The translations under genes and the position numbers were made by a program. From Sphingomonas montana (GTDB taxonomy: Bacteria > Pseudomonadota > Alphaproteobacteria > Sphingomonadales > Sphingomonadaceae): a DNA stretch of 64,000 nt. The notes beneath the pieces are model-generated. The model made no database searches and had not been told where the DNA came from. It saw only the letters and a program-made list of their open reading frames with translations. Shown here piece by piece: positions 19,347-27,658 of the stretch; position 1 is the first letter of the stretch; each line of letters starts with the position of its first letter. Location: positions 325,272-389,271 of the forward strand of contig NZ_KV887144.1 of assembly GCF_001956315.1 (NCBI RefSeq), in the 5' to 3' direction.

Positions 19347-20114
19347 TCAGGCGGCGTATCCCTTGTGCCCGTCGGCCTCGGCCTCCGACTTGCGGACCGC
19401 GATGAGGAAGATCAAGATTCCGAGGCCGACCTTGGCGACGATGTCCGCGATCGTGTACCCGATCTGGATCGCCGTGGTCACGGAACCGCCGGTCAGCCCG
19501 GCATAGGGGGCCATGTAAACGATGGGATAAAAGCCCCACGATGCAAAGGTCAGCAGGCGGGCCGCCCGGACCAGGCCCTGCGCGGAGGCCGGCTGCTGGG
19601 CGATCGACTTGCCGAGACCGCTGAACAGCTCCCACACGATGTAGACGAACGGGATCGACGACAGGGTGCCCCACAGGACGCGGGTCGGAATATCGCCCGA
19701 GATCTCGCCCGGATAGCCGAGTATGATCATCAGCGCGGCGGCGGAGCCGAGCCGGATCGACTTCGACATGGTTTCCTCGCGCGACAGCCGCATGACCAGC
19801 ACAAGCTCGATCAGCAGCAGCGGGACGGTCAGCAGCCAGTCGACGTAGCGATACGCATCGTTGAACGCGAAGGGGGTGGCGGTGACGACGCCGTTACCGA
19901 AGGTGTAGGCGGCGATCCAGCTCTCGAAGATACGGTAGTAATGATAGGCCGCGATCCCGGTGACGAGGCCCGAAATGGTCAACGCGGTCCGATAGGCGGG
20001 TGCAACCTGCGACCGACTGAGCCAGAGAAACGCCGTTGCCGCACCCATGGCCGCAAAGGTGAAGGAGAAGGCATTGTAGATGAGAGAATATTGAAAGGGT
20101 GTCACGATATCCAT
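19347..20114 (-). CDS. Proton-pumping rhodopsin of the proteorhodopsin/xanthorhodopsin type with an open antenna site
   Basis: A 255-residue seven-helix opsin. Retinal Schiff base Lys228 and counter-ion Asp224 lie in ADIVAK. Helix C has Asp92, Thr96 and Glu103 (the DTE set of outward proton pumps) in RYVDWLLTVPLLLIE, and His58 matches the proteorhodopsin histidine that pairs with the proton acceptor. Leu100 sits at the tuning position (105 in proteorhodopsin), predicting green absorption. Gly149 in LWGTLSSIPF aligns with the glycine that opens the carotenoid-binding window in xanthorhodopsin and with a bulky Phe in classical proteorhodopsin, so a carotenoid antenna is possible. GGAG precedes ATG 20114. 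First gene of the operon with blh and crtI. Confidence 0.93.
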   Translation of the reverse strand: MDIVTPFQYSLIYNAFSFTFAAMGAATAFLWLSRSQVAPAYRTALTISGLVTGIAAYHYYRIFESWIAAYTFGNGVVTATPFAFNDAYRYVDWLLTVPLLLIELVLVMRLSREETMSKSIRLGSAAALMIILGYPGEISGDIPTRVLWGTLSSIPFVYIVWELFSGLGKSIAQQPASAQGLVRAARLLTFASWGFYPIVYMAPYAGLTGGSVTTAIQIGYTIADIVAKVGLGILIFLIAVRKSEAEADGHKGYAA

Positions 20115-20376
20115 CGAAGTCTCCGTCGCAGTGATTCCCAGCGCAGCGGCGCTGGACAGGAATTTTTGCGGGAGGTCGCTGGATCGTCAGACGCCGATCG
20201 TTGATCCCCCAGACGTCGTCACTGCGGCAACCGATGCGCGACAGAAACGTCGCACATCACACTGAAGTGCGGAGTATGCACCCGTACCGCCGTACCGCCG
20301 TGCGACCCGGCAGGGATACGCCGACCTCAGCATGTCGGCGATACGGACCTTGTACGGTATCCCACGAGCACGGGCG
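20115..20376. promoter_or_regulatory. Probable promoter region of the rhodopsin-blh-crtI operon
   Basis: A 262-base gap between the LOV regulator stop and the rhodopsin start, both on the minus strand. The rhodopsin ribosome binding site (GGAG) is visible just upstream of 20114. No clear sigma70 boxes or inverted operator could be picked out by eye. It is the natural place for an operator of the LOV regulator. Confidence 0.4.
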
Positions 20377-21000
20377 CTAGAAACCGGCCTCGACGGCAAG
20401 GCGGATCAGGTCGGCCGTCGTATGCAGGCCGAGGCGGTTCATCAGGATGGCGCGGTGCATCTTGACGGTCTTTTCGGCCAGACCGAGTTCGGTCGCGATC
20501 TGCTTGTTCAGCAGCCCGTTTGCGACGAGCTTCAGGATCTGACCCTGCCGGCGCGACAGCGCCTTCACCATTTCTGCGGCACGGATGCGCCGCATGCTCG
20601 ACGGCGACGACGCACCGGCGTGGATTTCGATCTGCGATCCCAGAAAGTACAACAGAGCATCCTGCTCGTCGTAGATCGGTGCGACCAGGACGGCATTGCG
20701 GAAGGGCTGACCACTGCGCTTGTAGTTCAGGATCTCCACCAGCACCGGACGATGCTCCCGCACGCCGCGCCGGATCTCCTCGGTCAGCCAGGGCTCGGTC
20801 GCGGGACCTGCCAGGAATCGGCAGTTACGGCCGACGACATCCTCCACCGGATACCCTGTCAGATCGCAGAATGCGTCGTTGCAGGCGACGATCGGATTGT
20901 CCGGCAAGCGCGGATCGCTGATGACGGACGGAATCGGACTATCGACGACAAGACGGTAATGGCGATCCCGCACGCTGAGGACTTCGATCTCTGGTGCCAT
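20377..21000 (-). CDS. Blue-light LOV-LuxR transcription factor, EL222 type
   Basis: A 207-residue LOV domain plus LuxR-type helix-turn-helix. The flavin-adduct cysteine is Cys60 in [10 protein letters not shown], followed by [23 protein letters not shown] and FLGSQIE, which complete the FMN pocket. The C-terminal HTH is in [36 protein letters not shown]. The whole chain is very close to my memory of EL222 from Erythrobacter litoralis, in which blue light forms a Cys-flavin adduct, frees the HTH and permits dimer binding to DNA and activation. I start at ATG 21000, just before the LOV core; in-frame upstream starts at 21051 or 21108 are possible and no start has a strong ribosome binding site. 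It sits directly upstream of the rhodopsin operon on the same strand. Confidence 0.92.
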   Translation of the reverse strand: MAPEIEVLSVRDRHYRLVVDSPIPSVISDPRLPDNPIVACNDAFCDLTGYPVEDVVGRNCRFLAGPATEPWLTEEIRRGVREHRPVLVEILNYKRSGQPFRNAVLVAPIYDEQDALLYFLGSQIEIHAGASSPSSMRRIRAAEMVKALSRRQGQILKLVANGLLNKQIATELGLAEKTVKMHRAILMNRLGLHTTADLIRLAVEAGF

Positions 21001-21721
21001 ATCAGCTGCGATCCCGGGGCATGTCGGCTTGCATGACGGCGGTGCGCTCATCTGGCACCGGAATATTGGGTGGGCGGTGGACCATTGTTCGTCCGCAGGG
21101 ATATACATCGAATTGCGTCATGTCAGCAGATCCGATCGAACATTGGATTGGAAACGGTCCTGACCGCCCGGGCGAGTGACTGGGTGCGGTCCTCCGGACA
21201 AGTACCACAACACGCACAAGCCTGGGCGCACCAAGGCATCGACTCTCCACAAACCAACCCGCACCCTGCGTGCAGTTGGAAAACGTCTTGGACATGCCAA
21301 GAGTAGGGCGCAACCAGCCGCCTTGCCATTGACGTCGGGTCCGCTCCCGAACTGCGGGCGTGGTCGGAAGTCCGCGTGTCGGGTTGAGCCATGACGGGCG
21401 ATCCACGCCGCTGCCCGGAGTGGCTGGAGGCAAAGTCGCAACTCGGCATGTCTTCCGCTAGGCCTGGATGGATGGATCGGACTTTCGCATGCCTAACGTC
21501 GCAATTGTAACGACGGGGTGCTTGTTCTATCAATCGCAGTCGCTAAGTGACGCCCGATTGTCTGACACGGTTCCGCGGTGTGGACTTAGCAACTCTGCGA
21601 AAGCGCCTGAAATCCTGTCTGTTTCCAAAGCCTTGATCGCGTTGACGTCGGCCTGTGACCCCGCCTTACCGGCGGCTGCGCGCGGTAGCCCGCGGTCGGC
21701 ACGCACCCGGAGCACTACCAC
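21001..21721. other. Gene-poor region upstream of the FadR-type regulator
   Basis: About 720 bases with no supported gene. Several overlapping open frames of 60-140 codons exist on both strands, but they have no ribosome binding site, no recognisable domain and a Cys/Trp/Arg-rich composition typical of non-coding frames. Base composition is visibly less GC-rich than the flanking genes between 21470 and 21620. The two flanking genes are transcribed away from the region, so it should hold both promoters. Confidence 0.5.
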
Positions 21722-22453
21722 GTGACCCCGTCAAAGAGCTTCGACACGTTCAGTGAAACGGCACTGTCCAGCCACGATCAGGTGGCACGGACGCTCGGCG
21801 TCGAGATCATCGACGGGACCTATCCGCCCGGCTCCAAGATCCCCAACGAAGCCGACATTCTGGCTCGCTTCGCCATTTCGCGCACCGTCCTGCGCGAAGT
21901 GCTGAAGACGCTGACCGCCAAAGGACTGATCGTGTCCAAGACGCGGGTCGGTACGAAGGTGCTCGATCCCACCCGCTGGAACCTGTTCGATGCCGATGTG
22001 CTGTCGTGGAAGATCTCACAGGGACTGGACGAAGCGTTCCACCGCGACCTGACCGAGATCCGGCTGGCGATCGAACCGCGCGCGGCCGCCCTGTCGGCGC
22101 TGCGCCGGACGCCAGAGGCAGTTGCCGAACTGCGCGACGCCGTGGCGGCGATGCGGGTGGCAACAAGCACCCGCCGTCAGTTCGCCGAAGCCGACCTGGC
22201 CTTTCATCAGGCGATCGGTGCGGCATCGGGCAACGTGCTGATGCGATCCATCTCCGCGGTCATCGAAACCGCGCTGGTCGCGTCCTTCACGATGAGTTCG
22301 CCGATCGACGATCCGGTGCTGCACGATCATAACGTGCGCAGCCACGAACGGATCGTCGATGCGATCGAGGCCGGCGACGAGGATGGCGCGGCGGAAGCGA
22401 TGCGCGCTGTCATCAAGACCCTCGCCTATTGGCGCGACCTGCGGGATCTCTGA
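21722..22453 (+). CDS. FadR-subfamily GntR transcriptional regulator
   Basis: A 243-residue regulator starting at GTG 21722. A winged helix fills residues 20-85 (GTYPPGSKIPNEADILARFAISRTVLREVLKTL with the RVGTKV wing), and an all-helical FCD effector domain fills the rest, with metal-binding residues suggested by the FAEADLAFHQAIG helix and the HNVRSHERIVDAI helix. FCD regulators respond to carboxylates or sugar acids such as lactate, gluconate or uronates. It lies just upstream of a D-lactate dehydrogenase gene with a palindrome between them, and may govern the divergent hydrolase and MFS genes that carry similar sites. Confidence 0.85.
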   Translation: MTPSKSFDTFSETALSSHDQVARTLGVEIIDGTYPPGSKIPNEADILARFAISRTVLREVLKTLTAKGLIVSKTRVGTKVLDPTRWNLFDADVLSWKISQGLDEAFHRDLTEIRLAIEPRAAALSALRRTPEAVAELRDAVAAMRVATSTRRQFAEADLAFHQAIGAASGNVLMRSISAVIETALVASFTMSSPIDDPVLHDHNVRSHERIVDAIEAGDEDGAAEAMRAVIKTLAYWRDLRDL

Positions 22454-22504
22454 AACCGCCGACCGACAAACGGCAAGCCCGTTATTTTCTCTGGTTTTGT
22501 ATTT

Positions 22505-22515
22505 TAATAGTATTA
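22505..22515. promoter_or_regulatory. Perfect palindrome TAATAGTATTA before dld, candidate operator
   Basis: An 11-base perfect palindrome in an AT-rich island of otherwise GC-rich DNA, 10 bases before the GTG start of dld. The sequence AATAATACTA (reverse strand) recurs exactly at 47517-47526, and TAATACTAT recurs at 25876-25884. Position over or just after a promoter suggests repression. The FadR-type regulator immediately upstream is the obvious candidate binder, by inference only. Confidence 0.5.
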
Positions 22516-22525
22516 TTGCGGCGTA

Positions 22526-24223
22526 GTGGACGTTGCCGATGAATCATCCAAACTGATCGATGCGCTGCGCGGGATTGCGGGGCGTGGCCATGTGCTGACG
22601 ACGGCCCGTCGGACGCGGCGTTATTCGCAAGGATACCGGTTCGGCGGTGGGCCGGTCCTGGCCGTCGTCCGCCCGGCCGGCCTCGTCGAAATGTGGCGCG
22701 TCGTTCAGGCCTGCGTCACGGCGGACGTGATCGTGATCGTCCAGGCCGCCAACACCGGGCTGACCGGTGGATCGACCCCCGACGGACGCTATGATCGGCC
22801 CGTGGTGATCGTCAGCACGACACGGCTGGACCGGTTGCACCTGATCGACGGTGGCCGGCAGGTCATCTGCCTGCCGGGGGCGACGCTTCACCAGCTGGAA
22901 CGGCGGTTGGCCAGGACGGATCGCGAACCGCATTCGGTGATCGGCTCTTCCTGTTTCGGCGCGTCCGTGGTGGGCGGGGTGTGCAACAATTCCGGCGGCG
23001 CGCTGGTGAAGCGCGGGCCGGCATACACCGAATATGCGCTCTACGCCCGGATCGACGTGGGCGGGACGATCGAACTGGTCGATCAGCTCGGGGTCCGGCT
23101 GGGCGAGGATGCCGAAACAATCCTCGGCCGGCTGGACCGCGGCGATTTCGGCGATGGCGACGTCGTGCATGATCCGGTCCGCACCGCTTCGGACAAGGGC
23201 TATGCCGCGCATGTCCGCGATGTCACCGCCGATACGCCTGCCCGCTTCAACGCGGATGCCCGGCGCCTGTCCGGCGCGTCGGGCAGCGCGGGCCGCGTCA
23301 TCGTGTTCGCCGTCCGGCTGGACACCTTCGCGCGCGAGCTGGCGACGTCGACATTCTATATCGGCACCAACGATCCGGACGAACTGGCCACGCTGCGCCA
23401 CCGGCTGCTTGCCCCCGAATGTCCGCTGCCGATCGCGGCGGAATATATCCACCGCGACGCGTTCGACATCGCCGCGCGGTACGGCAAGGACAGTTTCCTG
23501 GCGATCAAGCGGCTCGGCACCGACCGCCTGCCGATGCTGTACGCGGTGAAGGCACGGTTCGACACTCTGGCCGCGCGGCTCGGCCTGAAAAGCAGCACGA
23601 GCGACCGGCTGATGCAGGCGTTCGGTCGCCTTTTGCCAGATCATCTGCCGCCACGGATGCGTGCGTTTCGCGACAACTACGAACATCATCTGTTGCTGAA
23701 GGTGGGGGCCGACGCGCAGGCATCGACCCGCGTGCTGCTGGAGGACGTCTTCCCGTCGGCGGCCGGCGCGATGTTCGAATGTACTGAGACGGAGGCCGCC
23801 GACGCGTTCCTGCACAGGTTCGTGACCGCGGGTGCCGCGGTCCGCTACCGCACGATCCATCCCGACGCGGTCGCCGACATCGTCGCGCTGGACATCGCGC
23901 TCCCCCGCAACGCCCGCACCTGGTTCGAAACACTGCCGGCGGATCTCGATGCAGCCATCCTGCACAAGCTCTATTACGGGCATTTCCTATGCCACGTCCT
24001 GCATCAGGACTATGTCGTGGCGAAGGGCCATGATCCGATCGCGATCGAACACCGGATGTGGGAATTGCTGGACCTGCGCGGCGCGGAATATCCCGCCGAA
24101 CATAATGTCGGACACCTGTACCCCGCCAAGCCGCCGCTGGCGGACTTCTACCGATCGCTCGATCCCACCAACCGCCTGAACCCCGGGATCGGCGCGACCA
24201 GCCGCCGCCGGGACTGGGCCTGA
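22526..24223 (+). CDS. dld: Quinone-dependent D-lactate dehydrogenase
   Basis: A 565-residue FAD enzyme that oxidises D-lactate to pyruvate and passes electrons to the quinone pool as a peripheral inner-membrane protein. The sequence parallels E. coli Dld along its whole length: QAANTGLTGGSTPDG and EPHSVIGSSCFGASVVGGVC in the FAD domain, DTPARFNADARRL, FYIGTNDPDEL, the PPRMRAFRDNYEHHLLLK membrane-binding region, HKLYYGHFLCHV and EYPAEHNVGHLY near the end. GTG 22526 is the likely start although no strong ribosome binding site is visible. It stands between a FadR-type regulator and a convergent hydrolase gene, 22 bases away. D-lactate might arise from sugar catabolism in this island. Confidence 0.93.
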   Translation: MDVADESSKLIDALRGIAGRGHVLTTARRTRRYSQGYRFGGGPVLAVVRPAGLVEMWRVVQACVTADVIVIVQAANTGLTGGSTPDGRYDRPVVIVSTTRLDRLHLIDGGRQVICLPGATLHQLERRLARTDREPHSVIGSSCFGASVVGGVCNNSGGALVKRGPAYTEYALYARIDVGGTIELVDQLGVRLGEDAETILGRLDRGDFGDGDVVHDPVRTASDKGYAAHVRDVTADTPARFNADARRLSGASGSAGRVIVFAVRLDTFARELATSTFYIGTNDPDELATLRHRLLAPECPLPIAAEYIHRDAFDIAARYGKDSFLAIKRLGTDRLPMLYAVKARFDTLAARLGLKSSTSDRLMQAFGRLLPDHLPPRMRAFRDNYEHHLLLKVGADAQASTRVLLEDVFPSAAGAMFECTETEAADAFLHRFVTAGAAVRYRTIHPDAVADIVALDIALPRNARTWFETLPADLDAAILHKLYYGHFLCHVLHQDYVVAKGHDPIAIEHRMWELLDLRGAEYPAEHNVGHLYPAKPPLADFYRSLDPTNRLNPGIGATSRRRDWA

Positions 24224-24245
24224 TCCGGCCCCGACCCGACATGGC

Positions 24246-25823
24246 TCAGACGCGCATCAGCCGCACGAGCATATAGGGCCGGCCCGGCAACGCGATGGTC
24301 GGTCGGGCCGGATCGTGAACGTCATAGTCGTTGCGTCGCGCCATCGTGAACACGCCCGGCACCGGCGTCACCGTCATCGCCCAGGTGTCGATGATATCCG
24401 CCCGATACCGGCACAGCGCCTCCGCCCCGCGACCAGGCAGGACGACCGGCCATTCTGTCGGCCGGGCCGAACCGAAGTACCGCAGATATTGTTCGAACGG
24501 CTTTCCGCCGAGATGGTAGTTCCACCATGCCTGGATCGGATCGATCCCTGGACGCGGTGCCTCGCCCAGGATGCGCGCCAGGAAGGCGAGCCGCGGCGGG
24601 CTAGTCCCGGACAGCGTACCGCCCTGTCCCAGCCAGGAAAAATCGGCGTTGCGCTCGGCCTGCGTCGTTTCGCTATGGCCGACATAGGCGCCGCCGACGG
24701 CCCCCCACCAGAAGCGTTCGACCATCTCCTCGCCCGTCAGGTTGCCCCAGCGCTTGGTCGAATTGCCTTCGTAACAGACCTCGTCGAAAATAACGGGCTT
24801 CAAGGCAAATGCACGATGGAGTTCGACCCGTCCGTCGTCCAGGACAGCCGCACCATTCTGCACGCTGGCATGCGTGATCCACGGTTTGCGGTGATCATAA
24901 TAGACGTTCAGCTGGTGGATCGACCGCAACCGGTCGTGGGGATCGACGGCCTGCAGCACCCCGAACAGATGATCCCAGTCGGCCACCGACTTTGACTTCA
25001 CCGCATCATATTCGTTGGCCATCGCCCACCAGACGTTGCGGAATGCCCCGAACCGCGCCGCCATATAACGTAGATAGCGTTCGTCGTCGGCGCGGCCCAT
25101 GTCGGAATAGCCGCGCTTCTCGTCATAGGGCTGGAAGAGGATGATATCCGCCTCGATCCCTAGTTCGCCCAGGCGCCGGATACGATCTTCGAACCGCCGG
25201 AAGAACGCAGGGTCGAACCGGGTGGGATCCCAGTCGCGCAGGCCGGGCCCGGTGCGGACGAAGGGATCGGTCGCGACCGAGGGAACATTCGGAAACACGC
25301 ACATGCGGATCTTGTTGAACGGCGCCGTCCGCAGCGTTTCCAGCGTCTGCGCGCATTTCGCGTCGGATTGCAGCGCCCAGGAATAGCTGGTCGTGCCGAT
25401 CTGCCGGAACGGCGTGCCATCGGCATAGGCGAAATGATATCCATCGCGCGTCACGCGGACCGGGCCGTGATTGTCCGGGCCGGCCGGCACGCACCGCACC
25501 GCACCGGCGCGCCCGTCCAGCGCGTCGACATTGCTTGCGGTGCGCCACGTCCAGCGGCCAAGATCGCCCGGACTGAACCGGATCCGATACACGCCGTCGC
25601 CGTCGTAGAAGCCCGGCACCCGCACCTGGCGATCGCCGCAGATGAAGATCGCCGCGACCTGTACGTCGTCGAACGGATTGCCCTGGGCGGGTCCGTCCAG
25701 CCTGATTTCGTGGATCGCCCAGCGTTCGACCTGCGGCTCGCGCCCGACGGCCGCGGGCGCTGCCGCCGTTACGGCACCGGCGACGATCGCACCATGCAGA
25801 AGCGTGCGGCGTGTCACGGTCAT
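24246..25823 (-). CDS. Exported glycoside hydrolase with DUF5060 and TIM-barrel domains
   Basis: A 525-residue enzyme with a twin-arginine-like export signal (TRRTLLHGAIVAGAV). Residues about 30-115 form a DUF5060 beta-sandwich (RLDGPAQGNPFDDV, FYDGDGVYRIRFSPGDLGRW), and the rest is a (beta/alpha)8 barrel of the apiosidase-like/DUF4038 group. Candidate catalytic residues are Glu271 in WWAMANEYD and Glu348 in PVIFDEVCYEG. It should cleave a plant-type glycosidic bond in the periplasm; apiosyl linkage is a reasonable guess given the downstream locus. ATG 25823 follows GAGGATC and is preferred over a start 12 codons upstream. It is divergent from an MFS transporter across a shared AT-rich operator. 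Confidence 0.82.
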   Translation of the reverse strand: MTVTRRTLLHGAIVAGAVTAAAPAAVGREPQVERWAIHEIRLDGPAQGNPFDDVQVAAIFICGDRQVRVPGFYDGDGVYRIRFSPGDLGRWTWRTASNVDALDGRAGAVRCVPAGPDNHGPVRVTRDGYHFAYADGTPFRQIGTTSYSWALQSDAKCAQTLETLRTAPFNKIRMCVFPNVPSVATDPFVRTGPGLRDWDPTRFDPAFFRRFEDRIRRLGELGIEADIILFQPYDEKRGYSDMGRADDERYLRYMAARFGAFRNVWWAMANEYDAVKSKSVADWDHLFGVLQAVDPHDRLRSIHQLNVYYDHRKPWITHASVQNGAAVLDDGRVELHRAFALKPVIFDEVCYEGNSTKRWGNLTGEEMVERFWWGAVGGAYVGHSETTQAERNADFSWLGQGGTLSGTSPPRLAFLARILGEAPRPGIDPIQAWWNYHLGGKPFEQYLRYFGSARPTEWPVVLPGRGAEALCRYRADIIDTWAMTVTPVPGVFTMARRNDYDVHDPARPTIALPGRPYMLVRLMRV

Positions 25824-25875
25824 GATCTGATCCTCGCTTTCGGCGCCCGGCCGAACCATTCTCTAGACCATCAAT

Positions 25876-25886
25876 TAATACTATCA
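25876..25886. promoter_or_regulatory. Candidate operator TAATACTATCA in a divergent promoter
   Basis: Nearly palindromic 11-mer, one mismatch from the palindrome upstream of dld, in the 125-base gap between the divergent DUF5060 hydrolase and MFS genes. It is followed by CATATACGC, and a related GCATAT block accompanies the sites near 47385 and 47510. One site here could control both genes. Confidence 0.45.
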
Positions 25887-25948
25887 TATACGCAAGCCAT
25901 CTGACGACCCGCTTGCGATAGGGTGGGCGTCCAAAGGGAGGCGAGAGA

Positions 25949-27262
25949 GTGACGAGCAGTGCGGATCCGTCGAAACATGCGGCCGGAACCGGCGCCACCG
26001 ACTGGAAGAACACCATTCTGGCCGGGCTCGCCAACTATATCGACGCGGGGTCGATCGTCGCGGGTGCGGCGGCGCTGGCATTGTGGATGGAAGCCTACAA
26101 GATCAGTCCGGGTCTGGTCGGACTGATCGCCGCACTGGGCCCGAATGCGATCTCCGCTGGGGTCGGCGCGCTGATCGGCGGCCGGTTGTGCGATCTGTTC
26201 GGTCGCAAGCGCATCTACCAATACGACATGCTGTTCTACGCGTTCGGCATGTTGTGGCTGGTCTTCGCGGTCAACGTCTGGATGATCGTCGTCGGCTTCT
26301 TCCTGGTCGGGCTGGCGGTCGGGGCGGACATTCCCGCATCCTGGTCGCTCATCGCCGAAATGGCGCCGGACCGCGAACGCGGCAAGCACAGCGGCGTGGC
26401 GCAATTGCTCTGGTATCTTGGGCCCGTCGTCGTCCTGCTGATGTTTCTGGTGCTCGCGCCGCTCGGCTTGCTCGGCGCGCGAATTGTCTTCGCCCATCTG
26501 GCGGTGCTGGCCGTCGCGCTGACTTTTCTCAGGTCCAACATGCACGAATCGGAACGCTGGCTGGAAGCGCAGGCCCAGCCCGACCTTGCGCATGCCGATC
26601 CGGCGCACCCCGCGGCCGCGCCGCAGAAGGGACGCTGGCGCGACCTGTTCACCCGCCAGCACATCGGATCGATGGCGTTCCTGGTCGGGATGTACATGTT
26701 CTGGAACCTGTGGGCCGGCACCAACGGCTTCTTCTTCCCCTACATATTGCGCACCGTCGGCGATCAGAGCCAGGCGACTGCCGTCGCGGTGCAGACATTG
26801 AGCTTCTTCGTCGGCATGCTGTCGATCGGCTTCATCTTCATGCGCATTTCGGATCGCGTGAATCAGCGTCTCTTGTTCCTGGTCTCCGCCGTCATGCAGG
26901 TGGTCGGCATGGCGCTGCTGGCGATCTTCCCGCTGACGCTGAACATCGCGATCGTCCATGTCCTGCTGATGGCAGTCGGCCAGGGGTTCGGCGCGCAATG
27001 CTTCTTCCAGCTCTGGAGTTCGGAGATGTTCCCGACCTTGCTGCGCAGCACCGCGCAGGGCCTGATGTTCGCGATCGTTCGCATCACGCTGGGCTTCTGG
27101 AGCTTCTTCGTCCCCATCCTGACCGCCACCGGTTTCAGCACGCTCGCGTGGATCCTCACCGGCTTCCTGTTCCTCAGCGGCCTGATCGGCTTCATCTGGG
27201 CCCCCCGGAACGAGGGCAAGTCGCTGGACGAACTGGAACGCGCGCAACAGGCGGCTGCCTAG
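25949..27262 (+). CDS. MFS sugar transporter
   Basis: A 437-residue inner-membrane transporter of the major facilitator superfamily with twelve predicted helices. Sugar-porter features are visible: the GGRLCDLFGRKRIYQYD loop between helices 2 and 3, the PASWSLIAEMAPDRERGKHSG loop after helix 4, and the C-terminal EMFPTLLRSTAQG segment resembling the PTxxR motif. A GGGAGGCGAGAGA sequence precedes GTG 25949. It probably imports a monosaccharide freed by the divergent DUF5060 hydrolase. The substrate is not deducible from sequence; pentose, apiose or rhamnose are candidates. Confidence 0.85.
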   Translation: MTSSADPSKHAAGTGATDWKNTILAGLANYIDAGSIVAGAAALALWMEAYKISPGLVGLIAALGPNAISAGVGALIGGRLCDLFGRKRIYQYDMLFYAFGMLWLVFAVNVWMIVVGFFLVGLAVGADIPASWSLIAEMAPDRERGKHSGVAQLLWYLGPVVVLLMFLVLAPLGLLGARIVFAHLAVLAVALTFLRSNMHESERWLEAQAQPDLAHADPAHPAAAPQKGRWRDLFTRQHIGSMAFLVGMYMFWNLWAGTNGFFFPYILRTVGDQSQATAVAVQTLSFFVGMLSIGFIFMRISDRVNQRLLFLVSAVMQVVGMALLAIFPLTLNIAIVHVLLMAVGQGFGAQCFFQLWSSEMFPTLLRSTAQGLMFAIVRITLGFWSFFVPILTATGFSTLAWILTGFLFLSGLIGFIWAPRNEGKSLDELERAQQAAA

Positions 27263-27595
27263 ACCTCGGCGATCCGCCCGGGTCGCCGAGCCGTAACTCA
27301 CAGTCGGTTTCGATCAGGACTGACCATCGCGGCCCTGGCGCCGGGATCCAAAGCGGCACACGCAACGTGTGGGACTCTGGGTCCCGGCGCCAGGGCCGCG
27401 ATAACGCTTGGCTGGGTCTGATCGATCCCGCGGCCGGGGCAGCATAGTTACAGGTTGAACCGCCCGTCGAGCGACGTCGAGCGCAGCGAAGACAGGCAAC
27501 AGCGCCTCTCGGCTGCGCTCGGGCAGGCTTGCCTCGACTGCGCGCGCATGGGCGTAGTTAGACCTGACGTCGTCAACCGCCAAATCTCAAACGGA
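27263..27595. other. Intergenic region with stacked inverted repeats
   Basis: About 330 bases between the MFS transporter and the terminator of the TonB receptor gene. It contains the strong palindrome at 27326-27402 and, further on, Arg/Gly-coding-like GTCGAGCGCAGCG repeats around 27466-27520 that form a weaker inverted repeat. No gene is supported. Confidence 0.5.
27326..27402. repeat. Large intergenic hairpin with a nested inner hairpin
   Basis: Arms 27326-27349 and 27379-27402 are 24-base inverted copies with a single mismatch (first bases ATCGCGGCCCTGGCGCCGGG). The 29-base loop holds a second palindrome, CACACG and CGTGTG around CAA, at 27357-27371. It follows the MFS gene and faces the terminator of the TonB receptor. 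The structure is like REP/BIME elements or a bidirectional transcription end. Confidence 0.75.
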
Positions 27596-27596
27596 C

Positions 27597-27626
27597 AAAA
27601 AAAGGGGCGGTGCCGCAGCACCGCCC
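27597..27626 (-). terminator. Rho-independent terminator of the TonB receptor operon
   Basis: On the minus strand a nine-base-pair GC stem (27605-27613 with 27618-27626, GGGCGGTGC and its complement) with a four-base loop is followed by a run of seven T at 27603-27597. It lies 33 bases after the receptor stop codon. This is the clearest intrinsic terminator in the window. Confidence 0.88.
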
Positions 27627-27658
27627 AAGTTCCCCCGGGGTAAGGGGAAGTCGAAAAA

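Noticed and set aside
21123-21533. Possible small genes in the gap before the FadR-type regulator
   Set aside because: Overlapping frames on both strands with unnatural Cys/Trp/Arg-rich content and no start signals.
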